From contig JAECUM010003207.1 in NCBI GenBank assembly GCA_016617855.1, forward strand, positions 1 through 64,000: 64,000 bases of DNA, written 5' to 3'. A program made the translations under genes and the position numbers. Shown here one piece after another: positions 37,985-49,019 of this stretch. Every line of letters begins with the position of its first letter. Position 1 is the first letter of the stretch. The notes beneath the pieces were generated by a model that made no database searches, was not told the origin of the DNA, and worked only from the letters and a program-made list of their open reading frames with translations. This DNA is from Megalonaias nervosa (Eukaryota; Mollusca; Bivalvia; Unionida; Unionidae).

Positions 37985-38458
37985 AATTAATAACAGTAGA
38001 TACAAACTGTTGTCGAATTGATTACAGTAGATAAATACTGTGGTTGTTGTTGTTGTTGTTATAGGGTTTAATGCCATATTTCAGCACAAGATAGGCTATA
38101 CATGGCGGCCAGTATAAATGGTGGAGGAAGAACCCAGGAAAACCCTGGAAAGAACCACTGACCCATGAGAAACTACCAGCAAGCTTTCTTTCATACCTGC
38201 ATTGGCCGAGCCCGAGACTCAAACCCACGCAGGCAGAAGTGAACATACTGTGGTTAAATCATTTACAGTAGATATATACTGTCAGGAAATCAATTACAGC
38301 AACATACTGTGGTGAAATCAATTACGGTAGACACATACTGTGTGAAATTGATTACAGTAGATACAGACTGTGGTGAAATCAATTACAGTAGATACATATT
38401 GTGGTGAAATCAATTACAGTAGATACATATTGTGGTGAAATCAATTACAGTAGCATAA
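37985..38458. repeat. 30-nt minisatellite split by a SINE
   Basis: The unit is tgtggtgaaatcaattacag plus tagatacata. About two copies lie left of the SINE (37985-38045) and about seven right of it (38243-38455). Confidence 0.85.
38044..38242 (-). mobile_element. tRNA-derived SINE, family A, head-truncated
   Basis: The body and (CAA)n tail match the family, but on the minus strand the copy starts within the tRNA-derived part (tgcctgcgtgggtttgagtc), so it is 5'-truncated. Both flanks read atactgtggtt, either a target duplication or the underlying 30-nt repeat. Confidence 0.85.
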
Positions 38459-39039
38459 AGATCGTAAGTCTCTTTCAGAAATAGGACAAATCCCTTCAGC
38501 TGTGTAATTCAATGTATACATAAGCTTGCAAATATTAAAAAGTAACAATAACCTGGTATAAAACAAATCAATATTTCAATATTTTGAAAACTGTACTTAA
38601 CATTTAACAATACTGAGACAAAGTCAATTGTACTGGCATCCAGTCAATAAAAATAAAAGCTGATAATTCTTTTATTTCAAATAACACCCTGTGTATTTCA
38701 TCTGATAAATTTACCTTGTATGTGTGTGTGTACATATATATCTATAACTAGGTTTTAAAGCATGCTTTTGCTGCATTCAAAAATCTGGAACTAGCGCAAA
38801 CACAAAAAATTTAACAAGTGTATATTATTGCAACACATCAATGCATTATTGCACAGCAATCAAACTTTTACAGAAAAGGGAGATAAATTGTTCTTTTGTT
38901 GTTGGAAATGATACAGTTACAGCAAAATCATATGGAAACAAATTAACAATTAAGGAAAATGAAGCCAAAACTCACTTTGCATTGCAACCATGCTAAGATA
39001 GTTGGAAGCAAGTCAAGACAGATAAAGTATAATGTGTAA

Positions 39040-40175
39040 CATCTTCCTGGAATTAAATCAGGACAGACAAACTGGTTGTTTACCATAATGGCATTCATCT
39101 TGCTGGAATTAAATCAGGACAGACAAACTGGTTGTTTACCATAATGGCATTCATCTTGCTGGAATTAAATCAGGACAGACAAACTGGTTGTTTACCATAA
39201 TGGCATTCATCTTGCTGGAATTAAATCAGGACAGACAAACTGGTTGTTTACCATAATGGCATTCATCTTGCTAGAATTAAATCAGGACAGACAAACTGGT
39301 TGTTTACCATAATGGCATTCATCTTGCTAGAATTAAATCAGGACAGACAAACTGGTTGTTTACCATAATGGCATTCATCTTGCTGGAATTAAATCAGGAC
39401 AGACAAACTGGTTGTTTACCATAATGGCATTCATCTTGCTGGAATTAAATCAGGACAGACAAACTGGTTGTTTACCATAATGGCATTCATCTTGCTGGAA
39501 TTAAATCAGGACAGACAAACTGGTTGTTTACCATAATGGCATTCATCTTGCTAGAATTAAATCAGGACAGACAAACTGGTTGTTTACCATAATGGCATTC
39601 ATCTTGCTAGAATTAAATCAGGACAGACAAACTGGTTGTTTACCATAATGGCATTCATCTTGCTGGAATTAAATCAGGACAGACAAACTGGTTGTTTACC
39701 ATAATGGCATTCATCTTGCTGGAATTAAATCAGGACAGACAAACTGGTTGTTTACCATAATGGCATTCATCTTGCTGGAATTAAATCAGGACAGACAAAC
39801 TGGTTATTTACCATAATGGCATTCATCTTGCTAGAATTAAATCAGGACAGACAAACTGGTTGTTTACCATAATGGCATTCATCTTGCTAGAATTAAATCA
39901 GGACAGACAAACTGGTTGTTTACCATAATGGCATTCATCTTCCTGAAATTAAATCAGGACAGACAAATTGATTGTTTACCAAATGGCATTCATCTTGCTA
40001 GAATTAAATCAGGACAGACAAATTGGTTGTTTACCATAATGGCATTCATCTTGCTGGAATTAAATCAGGACAGACAAATTGGTTGTTTACCATAATGGCA
40101 TTCATCTTGCTGGAATTTAATCAGGACAGGCAAATTGGTTGTTTCCCATAATGGCATTCATCTTGCTGAAATTGT
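39040..40175. repeat. 56-nt minisatellite, 20 near-identical copies
   Basis: The unit is ttgctggaattaaatcagga plus cagacaaactggttgtttaccataatggcattcatc. Most units differ only at one g/a position (gctggaatt or gctagaatt), and those variants alternate in blocks, suggesting duplication of multi-unit segments. Divergence rises only in the last five units. Confidence 0.97.
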
Positions 40176-40900
40176 CAACTTCATAGTTGCTCAAAATTCA
40201 TAGTATACAACAAAAATATAGAAATAAATTTTGATATTTGTTCCAAGTGTATACATTTTGTAGCTACAGAATACAGTGTCCTCATTTGAAGTGGGCACAG
40301 ATTGAGCACTAATTATGGATAATATTTACCTGTATATAAAATGCACGTGTGAAATTACAGGTCTTTGTACATATGTGATTGTACACTATGTGTACACACC
40401 TGTCTTGTTGCTTCAGTTTTAGAATATATACCCTGACAGTAAGATAAAACTCGGGACACAAAGCACACAGATATAAAAAGTACCATGGTGAGGCAAATCT
40501 AGTTATCTAACTATATACATGTATAAAAATAAATTTAGCACAATAGAATGAGGGACAAACCTCAAAAAGATATCAATGATGTCTTATTTTAAAAAATCAT
40601 TTAGCAAAACTTTCTCTCTTCCTTTTAAATGATAAATAAATTTTTAACTAGTCTGTACATACACACACAAATCTATAAATATGTACAATACTGCAATCAT
40701 ATAAAAACTTTCTTCTTTCCTTGGCAGTTTTTTTTCTTCTATTTTTTAAACTTCCTACAACACATTAAGGAAATTAAGTCACTAAAAAGTCTCTGCTACC
40801 AATCTGAAATATTTACAAATAGTGAAACAATCCACTTTTATAAAGTTGGAATATTTTTAAAACTGATATTTGTCAGAAACAGTATGTACGAATACATGAC
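40176..40900. other. Unique CpG-poor sequence
   Basis: Nothing recognised. A 100-codon plus-strand frame at 40629-40931 is T-rich and antisense to FoxP. Confidence 0.45.
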
Positions 40901-40904
40901 TACT

Positions 40905-41265
40905 AAGATGTCATGGTGGCTCATTACTTAGGCCATTCAACTTGTGACCAGAAGTCATGGTGGCTCATTACTTAAGCCATTCAACTTGTGACCAGAAGTC
41001 ATGGTGGCTCATTACTTAAGCCATTCAACTTGTGACCAGAAGTTATGGTGGCTCATTACTTCAGGCACTGGACTTGTGACCAGAAGTCATGGTGGTTCAT
41101 TACTTCAGGCATTGGACTTGTGACCAAAGGCCATCATGGCCCATTACTTCAGGCATTGGACTTGTGACCAGAGGCCGTGGTGGCCCATTACTTCAGGCAC
41201 TGGAGTTGTGACCAAAGACCATTGTGGCTCAGTGCTGAAGGCACTGGAGTTGTAACCAGAGGCCA
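40905..41265. repeat. 44-nt minisatellite, 8 copies
   Basis: The unit is ggtggctcattacttaagcc plus attcaacttgtgaccagaagtcat. Confidence 0.9.
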
Positions 41266-41274
41266 AGGTAGTGT

Positions 41275-41455
41275 CTTTGAACTAGGTACTTTACTTTGCC
41301 TGCCTTGGACTGGGCACTTTACTCTGCCTGCCTTGGACTAGGCACTTTACCCTGCCTGCCTTGAACTGGGAATTTTACTCTGCCTGCCTTGGACTAGGCA
41401 TTTTACTCTGCCCACCTTGGACTCGGCACTTTACTCTGAATGTCTTGAACACTTT
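41275..41455. repeat. 28-nt minisatellite, 6 copies
   Basis: The unit is ttggactaggcactttactc plus tgcctgcc. It abuts the preceding 44-nt array. Confidence 0.85.
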
Positions 41456-41599
41456 TTAACTGTTGCTGTGCCATAACACATAAAACCAAATGACTATTTG
41501 TGGTAAAGAGTTAATAAAAAACCTCGTATTTCTGTTTGACTTGATTATATGAAAAACTTAATCATAATTATACACAAAATTTATCCTTGAATACAAAAT

Positions 41600-41715
41600 A
41601 TATCTGAGTAATATCTAAGATTCCATTTTATATTCCTGTCTTTGATGTTCAATCCCCAGAGTAATATCTAAGATTCCATTTATATTCCTGTCTTTGATGT
41701 TCAATCCCCAAAGTG
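41600..41715. repeat. 52-nt duplication
   Basis: Two nearly identical copies of gagtaatatctaagattcca plus tttatattcctgtctttgatgttcaatcccca. Confidence 0.9.
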
Positions 41716-42214
41716 TATGTTTAAAAGCACAGATTTATATACAGCATTCTTTCAAATAATATCCAGTGTTATGAAGAAAACACAAGCAGCACAACCTGCA
41801 ACTTTACAGGTGTATTAAATATATACTAACAAACTATGGCATTTTTTTTCCCTTGTAAATGAGGCACAAGTTTATATTTTGAGTTTAATATGGTTATACA
41901 TTTTGAATTTTATTATGCTCTTTGATTGTACTTGGATAAATGATTGTCGACAGTACAATATGGCTTTGATAAGAAATTTAATTCATTCAAATTCCAAAAA
42001 GACAAAAATAAATATTAATTTATGATTCCTTACAAGTTACAATAATTTAGATCCAACTGGTTTCTGTGCTTGGTAAATTTTTTTATTTCTTTGTAAAAGA
42101 GACAGCTTCTTTTCCACACACTTACCCATTTCAAATGGCTAATGTTAAGGAATGATTCTTTACAAAAATGCCCAATTATTGGGGGTGGGGGAGGAGGGGA
42201 TGGGGCAGGTCCAT

Positions 42215-42330
42215 TGAAATGAACACAATCAGTAGTTTGCAGGTTCAAATCCTACCCAGATCATCCTGGATTACCTGCCTTGGTGTGTCTCTATGCAAAG
42301 CACTTCATTCCAATTAATTCTACAAAAAAG
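42215..42330 (+). mobile_element. Possible SINE fragment, family D
   Basis: A B-box-like tgcaggttcaaatcctaccc is followed by ccttggtgtgtctctatgca and aagcacttcattcca, the kind of tail seen in several tRNA-derived SINEs. A related but weaker segment lies at 60690-60840. The head is not recognisable. Confidence 0.35.
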
Positions 42331-42334
42331 TAGT

Positions 42335-42795
42335 CTTCTCTGTACTGATGGTGCCATTCATTATCAATCAATTAACTCTGTACTGATGGTGCCATTCATT
42401 ACCAATCAATTAACTCTGTACTGATGGTGCCATTCATTACCAATCAATTAGCTCTGTACTGATGGTGCCATTCATTACCAATCTATTAGCTCTGCACTGA
42501 TGGTGCCATTCATTACCAATCAATTAACTCTGCACTGATGGTGCCATTCATTACCAATCAATTAACTCTGTACTGATGGTGCCATTCATTACCAATCAAT
42601 TAACTCTGTACTGATGGTGCCATTCATTACCAATCTATTTGCTCTGTACTGATGGTGCCATTCATTACCAATCAATTAGCTCTGTACTGATGGTGCCATT
42701 CATTACCAATCAATTAGCTCTGTACTGATGGTGCCATTCATTACCAATCAATTAGCTCTGTACTGATGGTGCCATTCATTACCAATTAATTAAAT
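42335..42795. repeat. 38-nt minisatellite, 12 copies
   Basis: The unit is ctctgtactgatggtgccat plus tcattaccaatcaattaa, highly uniform. Confidence 0.95.
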
Positions 42796-42799
42796 AAAC

Positions 42800-43015
42800 T
42801 TACTGGCACTTAGCATTCCTTGTACATAGTCAAACAATCAAAACATTTCTTTGGTACTCACTGCCACTTTACATTCCTTGCACCTAGTGAAACAATCAAC
42901 CCATTTTTGGGGGAATTTAATGGTGCTTTACATTACTTGCACCTAGTTAAATAATCAACCCATTTCTCTGGAACTTCCTGGACCTCTACATTCCTTGCAC
43001 CTAGTGTACTCAAAC
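42800..43015. repeat. About 62-nt tandem repeat, 3-4 copies
   Basis: Units share cattccttgcacctagt...aaacaatcaacccatttct. Confidence 0.7.
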
Positions 43016-43985
43016 ATATCTATCCACACACAGTCCAGTTACAATGTCATAACTTCCAAATAGGTCTCATACTATTTGAGATTCTGAACTTAATCAATAA
43101 TATTACATGTATTCATTGGGACTGCTTTTCTTGGGGTTTGTTGCCCTATCATTTATGTAAATGATAAACTTCGTTCATTTATTTAAATCAAGACTATCAA
43201 AACAAACATAATGCATGAGTTTGCAATTTCCTATTAGACTTCAAATTTATTATCTTAAAAAAATTACGATCAAATTTTCTGGTTTATTATTACTAAAAGA
43301 TATCTACTAATACATTTACTGTGACACTAATATTTAAGTTCAATATCATAAAAAGATAAAACTAAACCCAAAAAACGGTGAATTTGTTACTGTCCCACTC
43401 TTCAATACTTCAGTGTTAATTGTTTGTCAAAAACTGAAACCTAATAATAATCCCATAATCATAAATTCCAAACTTATTGTCAACATGAAAATCATTATAC
43501 AAATAAAATTTAAGGCAAACTTTAATTAGTCATTTCTACATACTCTTGACACAATTGGAAGTTTCCAATTAAAATCAGTTTACAATTCAATCCCAAGTAA
43601 ATAAAGTATACCTTAACAACTAATATCAAAACTGTGTATGAATATAAATTTTCATACATAAAAGTACTAACTGAATTATTACTGTACTTACATCCTATTT
43701 ATACTTTCAAAAGAATTTTCACTATGTGACAGGTTCACTGAGCCATTATGCAATAATCCATTAAATATATGTCAACATTATTCTTACAATACTGTTCTGT
43801 CTTTAAGCCCAACTTGAAACGTATCTGTACATGTTTCTATATGAAACTCCGAGTGTCCCTTATGTACTCAGTTCTATTGAATGTTTAACCATGCTTCAAG
43901 GGAGACAATATTGGCTTACAATGCAGATTATGTCCCTTTTAAAGCAATTTCTATTATGGTATTCCACAACCTTATTTGGGTGATT
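43016..43985. other. Unique CpG-poor sequence, proximal 3' UTR
   Basis: No gene recognised. Minus-strand AATAAA hexamers occur near 43177, 43247 and 43283. Confidence 0.45.
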
Positions 43986-44084
43986 TTAAATCATAACTTT
44001 AAATTCCATCAGAACCATGTGAGGAAAAGTAAATAGTTTTCGATAGTCGTCTTCTCTAGCTGCTTCAGTCGCTGAATTTCGCAT
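43986..44084 (-). other. CpG-retaining 32-codon frame in the 3' UTR
   Basis: In otherwise CpG-poor sequence this 99-base stretch keeps about six CpGs and is open from ATG to TAA (32 residues starting MRNSATEAAREDDYRKLF). A second frame through the same bases (EIQRLKQLEKTTIENY) is also open over about 24 codons. It may be a conserved untranslated element, a small frame, or chance. Confidence 0.2.
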
Positions 44085-44545
44085 AATAAATTTAAACTGA
44101 CAACTTTTCAGGAGAATATAAGGTTCATACAATGTACAATCATGATTCTTTTACACAAATCAACAAAATTGAATTGGTTTATGAGTAGGAAATATCCCTT
44201 GAGAAGAATGTAATTTTGAAGCATAATCAGTCTCTTTCATTTTCTATTAAAAACATTAACTGCATCGCCATAACCAGCACGATGCATTACAAAACTTCTC
44301 ACAATATTTCCTCATCTGAGTTTCTAAGTATCTCAGAAAAAAAATTGCCCTTAAATTACAGAATTCAATAATCTGTACATGTTGGTACACAAGTCATACT
44401 TCAAGTGTACCTTTGTTTGCAAGTGTCTCATTCTTCTACTCAGGCATGTACCATTGGTGAAAATGAACAATATGTTGCAATAAAGGTAACTGTTGAAATA
44501 AAATAAGAGATTTACAAAACTTTTGATGAGACAAGGAAGGTTCCA

Positions 44546-44981
44546 CTATGAAACAATAGAATGCGAGACAGATGAAAAATTATTAGAACGTATGCTTGAA
44601 GATGAAAACATCTCCTCACTGGAAGATATCTGTACAACAGGAGATATTCTTGAAGACCTCGGTGATGACCCATTAGTTATACCCAAAGAAAAATCACCGA
44701 CCTGAGATGAAGGGATATTCAGAGTCACAGGAGAATCCTTGCCACTCAAACTTCCAGTTGGACTTAAATTTAATGCCTCTGATTGATTCAGTTTGTTTAA
44801 AGCGTTTGAGTGATTCAGACTAAAAGTTTCTGACTGACTCATGCTTACGGTTTCTGAACTGTCTTCACCTTCATTAAACTCCATTTGAGAATCAAAATTA
44901 TTGTTGTTTGGGCTTCTATCCTCAAAGCCTGTTCTGCTATTCACTGGTTCTTCCTTTACAGTAGGAAAAAACACCTCATCC
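44546..44981 (-). CDS. FoxP: FoxP terminal coding exon (C-terminal tail)
   Basis: This is the last coding exon of the FoxP transcription factor. The acceptor ttattccattttcag precedes G at 44981, which completes an Arg codon with the AG of the previous exon. It encodes D-E-V-F-F-P-T-V-K-E-E-P and a Ser/Asn-rich tail of 144 residues to TAG at 44548-44546. The V-K-E-E-P motif matches the one in the tail of vertebrate FOXP proteins (recalled). The rest (repeated S-E-x-F/L-N-L, SSQVGDFSLG, SSPRSSRISP) is low-complexity and probably disordered. The exon is 436 bases and keeps frame with the upstream exons. The acidic plus-strand frame across it is an antisense shadow. Confidence 0.93.
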
Positions 44982-45339
44982 CTGAAAATGGAATAAAAGT
45001 TATATCAAGTCATGTAAAGTGATACTTAAGCATCTAGAATGTAGTGGACCTGAACCATATTATATGGACAATCTACAGGAATGTTTCTAGCTTCTAGATC
45101 TTAAATAGTTTGGTCTAACAATCTTGAACCACTACACTGACAGCTGCCATGTGCCTTATAGCATTTTTTGTGCCAAAAATAGACAACATTCAAAGCAAAA
45201 TTTATTGTGAAGTGAGGCTATGTGCAAGCCCTTTATCAACTCGGTTTGTTGACGAACAAACACTTTAATGGTCATTGATTGCTGAGACAATAATTATTCT
45301 TATCGTTTGAACATGGGGTGTCAAAAGGACCATGAACAG

Positions 45340-45990
45340 CACAGTATTCACCCTCAATGTGTGGTTAACTGAATTCCTTTTGCGGAAACCACTTTTCTTC
45401 TTTCAATAAGAATGACCTTGAGGACTGACCTTTTGGCCCCCAAATCAACAGGTTTCTTCCTTAACTGAAGGGAATACCATTCATAAAGCTTGGTTCAAGT
45501 ATGTGATACTGAACTAATGTTATTGTGTAGAAACTTTTTTTTTTCACAGTAGCCTGCACATTTGGCCCTTTGGCCCCCAAATCAATAGGCTTTTTCCAGG
45601 CTCCAAATTCAAGCCATCCACAAAGTCTGGTAACTACAAATGATGGTGACCTGAAGCAGCTGTGCTGAAAACAGATTTCTTCTTTCAGTTGCAGTGACCT
45701 TGACTTTTGGCCTATCTATCACAAATTCAGCAGGTTTTTGTGCTTACCCTGAGTGCAAACTAGCCATATAGATTGGTAACTGTTGATGAAGAATAACTAT
45801 ACTCATTGTCTGTTGTCTGGAAACCATATTCTTCTTCCTGTCACAATGACCTTGACCTCTGAGGCCCAAAATGATATGATTCAACATGTGCAATCCATCC
45901 TCAAAGTTTGGTAACTGTAGAAGGCAAGGTGTGCTATTTATTATGTGAGAAACATGTTTCTTCTTTCAGCCACTGATTTATCTGGCAGTG
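45340..45990 (+). repeat. Divergent TGACCTTGACC-type element, copy 2
   Basis: About five units with atgaccttgacc, ttttggcccccaaatcaata, caagccatccacaaagt and ggtaactgt, as in the copy at 22950. It lies within the last FoxP intron. Confidence 0.75.
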
Positions 45991-46440
45991 GATACATGTG
46001 ACTTAAAATCTATTAAGACAAGGGTGTGCATACTGAACTCACATTCAGTACATTTATCTGGCAGCGGATACATGTGACTTAAAATCTATTAAGACAAGGG
46101 TGTGCTCACATTTAGTACATTTATCTGGCAGTGGAGACATGTGACTTAAAATCTATTAAGACAAGGGTGTGCATACTGAACTCACATTCAGTACATTTAT
46201 CTGGCAGCGGATACATGTGACTTAAAATCTATTAAGACAAGGGTGTGCTCACATTTAGTACATTTATCTGGCAGTGGAGACATGTGACTTAAAACATGTG
46301 ACTTAAAATCTATTAAGACAAGGGTGTGCATACTGAACTCACATTCAGTACATTTATCTGGCAGTGGATACATGTGACTTAAAATCTATTAAGACAAGGG
46401 TGTGTTCACATTTAGTACATTTATCTGGCAGTGGATGACC
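45985..46440. repeat. Higher-order minisatellite of alternating 76- and 62-nt units
   Basis: The unit is agtacatttatctggcagtg plus gatacatgtgacttaaaatctattaagacaagggtgtg. Units alternate between a long form adding catactgaactcacattc and a short form ending ctcacattt, giving a composite period of about 138. One unit near 46290 has an internal duplication of acatgtgacttaaaa. Confidence 0.9.
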
Positions 46441-46573
46441 TATCAATTTAATAATAAGACAAAGACTTAATAATTTAATTTAATAAAAGACAAGGATTTA
46501 ATAATTTAATTTAATAATAAGACAAGGACTTCACTATGTACACATGACAATACATGATAGGCAGGCTGCTCAC

Positions 46574-46716
46574 CTAGATGGAGAACCTGACTTGGATGCA
46601 CTATCATTGCTGTTGTTGTAATTCTTCATGGACAAATCTTCTGCCCCATCCATAGATGTTATGGAGCCATTACTCATCTGCTGACTTAGCAACAAACTGC
46701 TGTGCTCCAGGGCAGC
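46574..46716 (-). CDS. FoxP: FoxP exon after the forkhead domain (AALEHSSLLL)
   Basis: It is bounded by acceptor ttattttgtag and donor AG|gtgagc; 143 bases, entering in phase 0 and leaving two bases. It encodes AALEHSSLLLSQQMSNGSIT and continues to S-K-S-G-S-P-S. Joined to the preceding exon it gives L-N-A-S-L-R-A-A-L-E-H-S-S-L-L-L, which follows the vertebrate FOXP pattern L-N-A-S-L-Q-A-A-L-A-E-S-S-L-P-L-L downstream of the forkhead domain. The remainder contains E-D-L-S-M-K and an N/S-rich stretch. Confidence 0.95.
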
Positions 46717-47499
46717 CTACAAAATAAGCCAATGAAATACAAACATTTAATAGGCTTGCAATTAGCTCATTCTGATGTTCACTAAATACACTTGGACAGG
46801 TGAACAACATTTCTAAGTATGCTAAATTTTACAATGTTTTTGCTTGAATTTTAATATGCCACTTTTCCAATGCAATACGATAGAAGAGTATATCCTCAGA
46901 GACCCATTAGGAAAACAAACTCCCCCACCCCCAACAACGTACACAAACTCCCCCACCTCCAAGAATGTATGTAATATGAGTCCTAGGTATCTGGGTATTA
47001 GCCACATTACAAAGTCCAAAAGATACTTTATTGTACTGGCATCTCACATGGCAATCCGCCATATACATTCAAGTCAACTGAATATTTTATTGTACTTTTC
47101 TTGCCTCTCACGTGGCCATCCACCATATACATTCAGAACAACTGAATATTTTATTGTATATTTTTGACATCTCACTTGGCCATCCATCATGTTCACTGCT
47201 GTAAACAAAATCACTGAATATAAAATGCTGTGTGCCTTGATAATTTGACTGGTTCTATCTTCTTCTAACAATATTAAAAACTGTTAACCTGATAATAATT
47301 TTTTGTAATTCACTGACACATTATGAAATCATCAATCACTTCACTATTACAATACCATGCAATTTTAATGGCAAGTTTTTAATACAAGTCCAATAAATTC
47401 AAAAGTATTTGAAAATTGGAAAAAACCCTAAAGTTAAAAGATGACAATTCCTGGGATTTTGTTGGTTTTTAAAATTTTGCTAAATGATAGGATACTCAC
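46717..47499 (-). other. FoxP: FoxP intron
   Basis: 783 bases with gtgagtatc donor and ttttgtag acceptor. It contains a 61-nt array at 47030-47190. Confidence 0.9.
47030..47195. repeat. 61-nt tandem repeat, 3 copies
   Basis: The unit is actgaatattttattgtact plus a t-rich segment, ctcacgtggccatccaccatatacattcagaca. It accounts for the overlapping frames on both strands here. Confidence 0.8.
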
Positions 47500-47572
47500 C
47501 CTGAGGCTGGCATTTAGATTGTCCCCATACATGGGGTGATCTGGTGTGCGAGATGGACTTCTAACTATAGCC
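47500..47572 (-). CDS. FoxP: FoxP exon following the forkhead domain
   Basis: Acceptor ttttctttcctccag, donor AGG|gtgagt; 73 bases. Its first base completes the codon begun by the two leftover bases of either forkhead exon. It encodes A-I-V-R-S-P-S-R-T-P-D-H-P-M-Y-G-D-N-L-N-A-S-L-R. The L-N-A-S-L segment matches vertebrate FOXP sequence just after the forkhead domain. It exits in phase 0 into the exon at 46716. Confidence 0.95.
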
Positions 47573-47739
47573 CTGGAGGAAAGAAAAAACACAAACACGT
47601 TAATGAAAATTCCACCACACTGGTCAAGAAGGATATGAAGTCTGAGAATACCAAATGGAGATATCATTAGATCTTTCAGCTTGTAATGCATCCTGAAATT
47701 CATCTTATCCATCACAATTATCACTAGTATACAGCATAT

Positions 47740-48240
47740 TGTGAAATATTAGTATACTGTTATGCAACACTAGAAATACACTATTATGTAGCAAGTATAT
47801 ACAGGTATGTAACACAATTATACACTTACCTAACACTAGTATACACTGCTATGTAACATTAGTATACTGTTGTGTAACATCAACAAACACAATTATGAAC
47901 ACTAGTACACACTGTTATGTCATTATAATCTGTTGTGCAACATCAGCATACACTGTGTTATGCAACACAAGTATACATAATTAACACCAGTATACTCTGT
48001 CATATAACATGAGTATGCACTGTATTATGTAACATTAGTATACACTGTATTGTAACATCATTATACTCTGTTGTGTAACATCAGCATACGCTGTATTATG
48101 CAATGTTATACACTGTTATGTGACATCAGTATACACTATTATGTAACACTATTATACACTGTGTTATGTAACATTAATATACTCTGCATACACTCTGTAT
48201 TATGCAACATGAGTATACACTGTGTTATATAACAGAGCAA
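47740..48240. repeat. Highly diverged 20-25-nt repeat
   Basis: Loose units of gtatacactgttatgtaaca with a variable catcagtata part. Confidence 0.7.
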
Positions 48241-49010
48241 TGCACACGTATATTGTAAAACTATAAAATCTGAAGTCACAATCATCAAACTTTACTCGAC
48301 TCCAAAATCTTACTCAACACTGAACTCGTCATCATCAAACTTTACTCGAATCCAAATCTTACTCAACCTTTTTCTTTAGCTGTAGTATTTAAAATGTCTT
48401 TTTTATTTATTATCTATATTAGCTGCAGTACAGAGGCTCTCAAACTGGAAGGCAGACCACTGGTAGTCCATGAGCTCCATTCAGCTGGTTTTTGGAGAGG
48501 TTGCAGAACAATTGAGAACCTGAACTCTGCCCAAAAATGAAGGCTCATCCAACACATTAGAAAGGAAGAATGATATTAAAACACCAGTTGTGTGCCTTTG
48601 TTTGAAGAACGAAAAAAGTGAATTTTGATTAGGTTCATTTTATCTGCTGTGCTTTTACACATAGTGCATTACAATAGTTCTAGTACAATCAATATTATAA
48701 ACGATCATTAAGTGGTCCGCTAAGAACCTCAGTAATCATTAAGTGGTCAGCTTAGATCCTCAGCAATGTGCAAAAGTCCATGAAAGAAGTTTGAGAACCA
48801 ATGCTTTAACATATGTACTAATTTAAATTGAAGTATCTTAAAGGTAATTCAACCTGATCTACCTTCAATTCAGCATTAAAAGAATATAGTATATAAAAAA
48901 TTTGTCACTTTTACAGTACTTAACAAATAATGCAGTATGTAATAAACTGTACAGAAACCACCACTTTACATTATGCTATTTACTGAAGAAAAACCTGGAG
49001 TTGTTATGTA
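48241..49010. other. Unique intronic sequence
   Basis: Two short duplications (caaactttactcgactccaaa at about 48290 and 48337; atcattaagtggtc at about 48704 and 48735). Nothing else recognised. Confidence 0.5.
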
Positions 49011-49019
49011 TATTTGCAT

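Larger units (their letters stand above)
30440..44545 (-). other. Putative long FoxP 3' UTR
   Basis: About 14 kb downstream of the FoxP stop codon contains no other recognisable gene on either strand. It shares the low CpG content of the FoxP introns and is rich in T-rich sequence read on the minus strand. It contains many separate minisatellites and three SINE insertions near 30.1, 34.1 and 38.1 kb (the first just outside the proposed end). Long 3' UTRs are known for FoxP genes in vertebrates. The true end could be any nearer AATAAA, for example near 43246 or 43283. Confidence 0.35.
44982..46573 (-). other. FoxP: FoxP last intron
   Basis: 1592 bases with gtgagc at the 5' end and ttcag at the 3' end. 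It holds a TGACC-type element and a 76-nt array. Confidence 0.85.

Noticed and set aside
44523..44705. Acidic 60-codon plus-strand frame
   Set aside because: It is antisense to the FoxP terminal exon, whose frame, splice acceptor and V-K-E-E-P motif are clear.
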